NCBI GenBank assembly: GCA_041674345.1
Contig: JBAYVY010000213.1
Location: forward strand, 1 to 6,539
Origin: JBAYVY01 sp041674345
GTDB lineage: Bacteria > Planctomycetota > Phycisphaerae > Phycisphaerales > Zrk34
Direction of reading: 5' to 3'
DNA length: 6,539 bases
Numbering within the stretch: the stretch's first letter is position 1; each line of letters starts with the position of its first letter. A program made the position numbers and the translations under genes. The notes beneath the pieces are model-generated. The model had not been told where the DNA came from, made no database searches, and saw only the letters and a list, made by a program, of their open reading frames with translations. Positions 4,959-6,539 of this stretch are shown piece after piece.

Positions 4959-6206
4959 ATGACCGCAACCGTCGTCCGACTTGCCCACCCCGACCGCCCG
5001 ACCGAGCCGTTGAAGTTTGCATTCACCATCAAGGCGCTGGAGCGCGTGAAGACGACGCGGGGCCGTCGCTGGGTCTATGACGCCCACACGCCGGGACTGG
5101 CGTTGCAGGCGACGCCCAACGGACACAAGGCGTTTTACTACGCCAAGCGCATCAAGGGGCGATACCGCAAAATGAAGCTGGGCGACTTCGGCGTTATCAC
5201 CATCGAACAGGCGCGAAAGCTGGCGACGCGCGAAGCCGGTCAGATTTCCGAAGGAAAGAACCCCGCCGATGACCGCCGGATCGGACGCGGCGAAATGACC
5301 GTCAATGAACTGTGGACGTTGTACCAAGCTGAACATTTGCTGCCTCGTTGCTCCCATCACACCATCCGCGCCGAACAGTATCTATTCGACCGCTCGCTAA
5401 AGCAACTGGCCGGACGCAAGTTGAGCGACATCGCCCCGGCCACACTGAAAACGCTTCACGCCAAGACGGGCGTTACAAGTCGCGTGTCGGCCAACCGGGT
5501 GATTCAACTGCTTCGACGGTTGTACCGCTATGCGACCCGACATCACGGCTACGAAGGCCGAATACCGACGGCGGGCGTCGAACTATTCCGCGAACACAGC
5601 CGAGAGCGATTTCTTTCCGCCGATGAACTGCCGCGATTCCTCGATGCGTGCGACGCCGAAGGCCAGCCGTGGGCCGATTTCTTCCGGCTCTGTTTGCTCA
5701 CCGGGGCGCGCCGATCCAACGTACAGGCCATGCGCTGGACCTGCATCGACATAACCGCCCGCAAGTGGACCATCCCCGGCGGTGAAACGAAAAACGGACG
5801 CGATACCGCTGTTCCCCTGACCGGCCCGGCGCTGGAGATTCTTCAACGTCGAAAGACCGAACAAGCTGAATCGGAACATGAGCGCGTTCGCACCAGTGAT
5901 TTTGTGTTCCCGGCGTTGCGGGACAAGGGCGACACAGAGCATCTATCGCAACCGGCCCGGCCCTTTACCCGTATCTGTGAGCGAGCGGCAATCACCGGCT
6001 TGACGATTCACGATCTGCGTAGAACCGCCGGCGCTTGGCTGGCCGCGTCGGGGGCGAGTCTGCCGATGATCGGCAAGGCGCTGGGGCATAGCGATCTGCG
6101 GGCAACGCAAATCTACGCCCGCCTGGACCTGGACCCGGTTCGAGCCGCGATGGAAGGAACAGCGGCGACGATGATCGCTTCGCAGTCGCAGAAGGCGGTG
6201 AAGTGA
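4959..6206 (+). CDS. int: Tyrosine recombinase (P4-type integrase)
   Basis: The enzyme catalyses site-specific integration and excision between attP and attB through a covalent tyrosine-DNA intermediate. The protein has 415 residues. An N-terminal arm-binding domain of the P4/DUF4102 style spans about 20-105 (TPGLALQATPNGHKAFYYA, then KLGDFGVITIEQARKLA). A core-binding helical domain spans about 113-205, and the catalytic domain about 217-400. Catalytic residues are all present: Arg251 (LTGARRSNV), Lys278 (ETKNGRD), His351 and Arg354 (HDLRRT), His377 (LGHSD) and nucleophile Tyr386 (QIYARL). GGAG (4947-4950) lies eight bases before the ATG. It appears intact and probably active. The tRNA-Gly 3' fragment next to it is the likely attachment site. 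Its stop overlaps the next start (TGATG). Confidence 0.96.
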   Translation: MTATVVRLAHPDRPTEPLKFAFTIKALERVKTTRGRRWVYDAHTPGLALQATPNGHKAFYYAKRIKGRYRKMKLGDFGVITIEQARKLATREAGQISEGKNPADDRRIGRGEMTVNELWTLYQAEHLLPRCSHHTIRAEQYLFDRSLKQLAGRKLSDIAPATLKTLHAKTGVTSRVSANRVIQLLRRLYRYATRHHGYEGRIPTAGVELFREHSRERFLSADELPRFLDACDAEGQPWADFFRLCLLTGARRSNVQAMRWTCIDITARKWTIPGGETKNGRDTAVPLTGPALEILQRRKTEQAESEHERVRTSDFVFPALRDKGDTEHLSQPARPFTRICERAAITGLTIHDLRRTAGAWLAASGASLPMIGKALGHSDLRATQIYARLDLDPVRAAMEGTAATMIASQSQKAVK

Positions 6207-6539
6207 TGAAAACCACGCAGAACCGCACCAATGAAAAAGCATGGATCGAACAGCAACCAGCATTTTTCAAACTGTCACAATCTGCTGTTACATCGGGCAA
6301 AGGCGTACTCGAATACCCGCTGGCCGAATCCCACATCCGTCACACGCTGCAGGGGAGCGATTCGGTCTGTGTGTTCACCGCCGAAGAATGGACGGTGTTG
6401 AAACGGCTGGATTTGTTGACACATTCCGGGTTTTTCTCCGTAGAGAAAACCCAAAGATTTTTGCTCAAGCAAGGTCGAGATTTGGCAACGGTTCGGATGT
6501 GGACCATGCGAGAGATTTTTGTGGCGTTGAAGGATGCAC
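6206..6539 (+). CDS. Unknown protein encoded behind the integrase (runs off the right edge)
   Basis: The frame from ATG 6206 stays open for 111 codons to the end of the window. It begins MKTTQNRTNEKAWIEQQPAF and ends near MREIFVALKDA. I recognise no domain. The visible part is soluble-looking, with a probable helical stretch rich in charged and hydrophobic residues from about residue 61 (EEWTVLKRLDLL). The start overlaps the integrase stop by one base (TGATG), and AAGG (6192-6195) is a plausible ribosome binding site, so the two genes are probably translated from one transcript. Position suggests an element gene: an excision or regulatory partner or cargo are possible, but nothing in the sequence decides. 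Third positions are less GC-biased than in host genes. Confidence 0.65.
   Translation, partial: MKTTQNRTNEKAWIEQQPAFFKLSQSAVTSGKGVLEYPLAESHIRHTLQGSDSVCVFTAEEWTVLKRLDLLTHSGFFSVEKTQRFLLKQGRDLATVRMWTMREIFVALKDA

Larger units (their letters stand above)
4736..6539. mobile_element. Left end of an integrative element inserted in tRNA-Gly(TCC)
   Basis: The element begins where tRNA identity ends and runs past the right edge. Its left end contains an AT-rich tract (about 4736-4818), a cluster of GGAGCGC inverted repeats (4820-4933), a complete tyrosine recombinase gene and the start of an unknown gene. The geometry fits: the tRNA 3' fragment stays on the host side next to eda, while the element should carry a copy of the 3' part that restores the full tRNA at its other end. 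That end is not visible, so size, cargo and type (island, prophage, satellite or conjugative element) are unknown. Confidence 0.75.

Noticed and set aside
4815..5360. Minus-strand open frame (181 codons) opposite the integrase N-terminus
   Set aside because: It is antisense to the well-supported integrase and its repeat-rich leader, with no domain of its own.
6428..6452. Hairpin as an intrinsic terminator after the integrase
   Set aside because: The stem is A/T-rich, no immediate T run follows the second arm, and it lies within an open coding frame.

Overview
The window suggests a GC-rich bacterium with strong C bias at third codon positions. The gene set (Obg without an extended C-terminal domain, type III pantothenate kinase, a divergent MnmE-like GTPase, Eda) and heptanucleotide repeats scattered through a housekeeping operon would fit a planctomycete, perhaps Phycisphaerae. 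This is a tentative impression from protein style, not a search result.

Layout. Positions 1-137 hold the N-terminal end of an Rrf2-family regulator on the minus strand. A 358-base, partly AT-rich divergent intergenic region follows. A compact plus-strand cluster runs from 496 to 3963: obg, coaX, an unrecognised 158-residue membrane protein, and an MnmE/TrmE-type GTPase whose start overlaps the membrane gene (ATGA). A convergent minus-strand eda (KDPG/KHG aldolase) ends 22 bases from the GTPase gene. Beyond eda is the 3' part of a tRNA-Gly(TCC) gene, which stops matching a tRNA exactly at the anticodon loop. To its right are an AT-rich stretch, a cluster of inverted repeats, a complete tyrosine recombinase gene and the start of an unknown gene. 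This reads as the left end of an integrative element inserted in tRNA-Gly, with the regenerated tRNA expected past the right edge of the window.

The most unusual feature is a set of three heptanucleotide-periodic repeats inside the obg-coaX-GTPase cluster. Two share one design, a hairpin whose arms are each 3-5 heptads around a loop of about 15 bases, although their sequences differ: ACATNNN units between obg and coaX, and AGTTCAA-type units inside the GTPase gene. The third is four perfect tandem TTCCGAT units, also inside the GTPase gene. The GTPase copy keeps the frame and adds about 25 residues between the G2 and G3 motifs of the G domain. The copy before coaX creates a false upstream start in coaX.

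How the genes work together: Obg (ribosome assembly GTPase), CoaX (first step of CoA synthesis) and the MnmE-like GTPase look like co-transcribed housekeeping functions. Eda belongs to sugar-acid catabolism. The integrase and the gene behind it belong to the mobile element.
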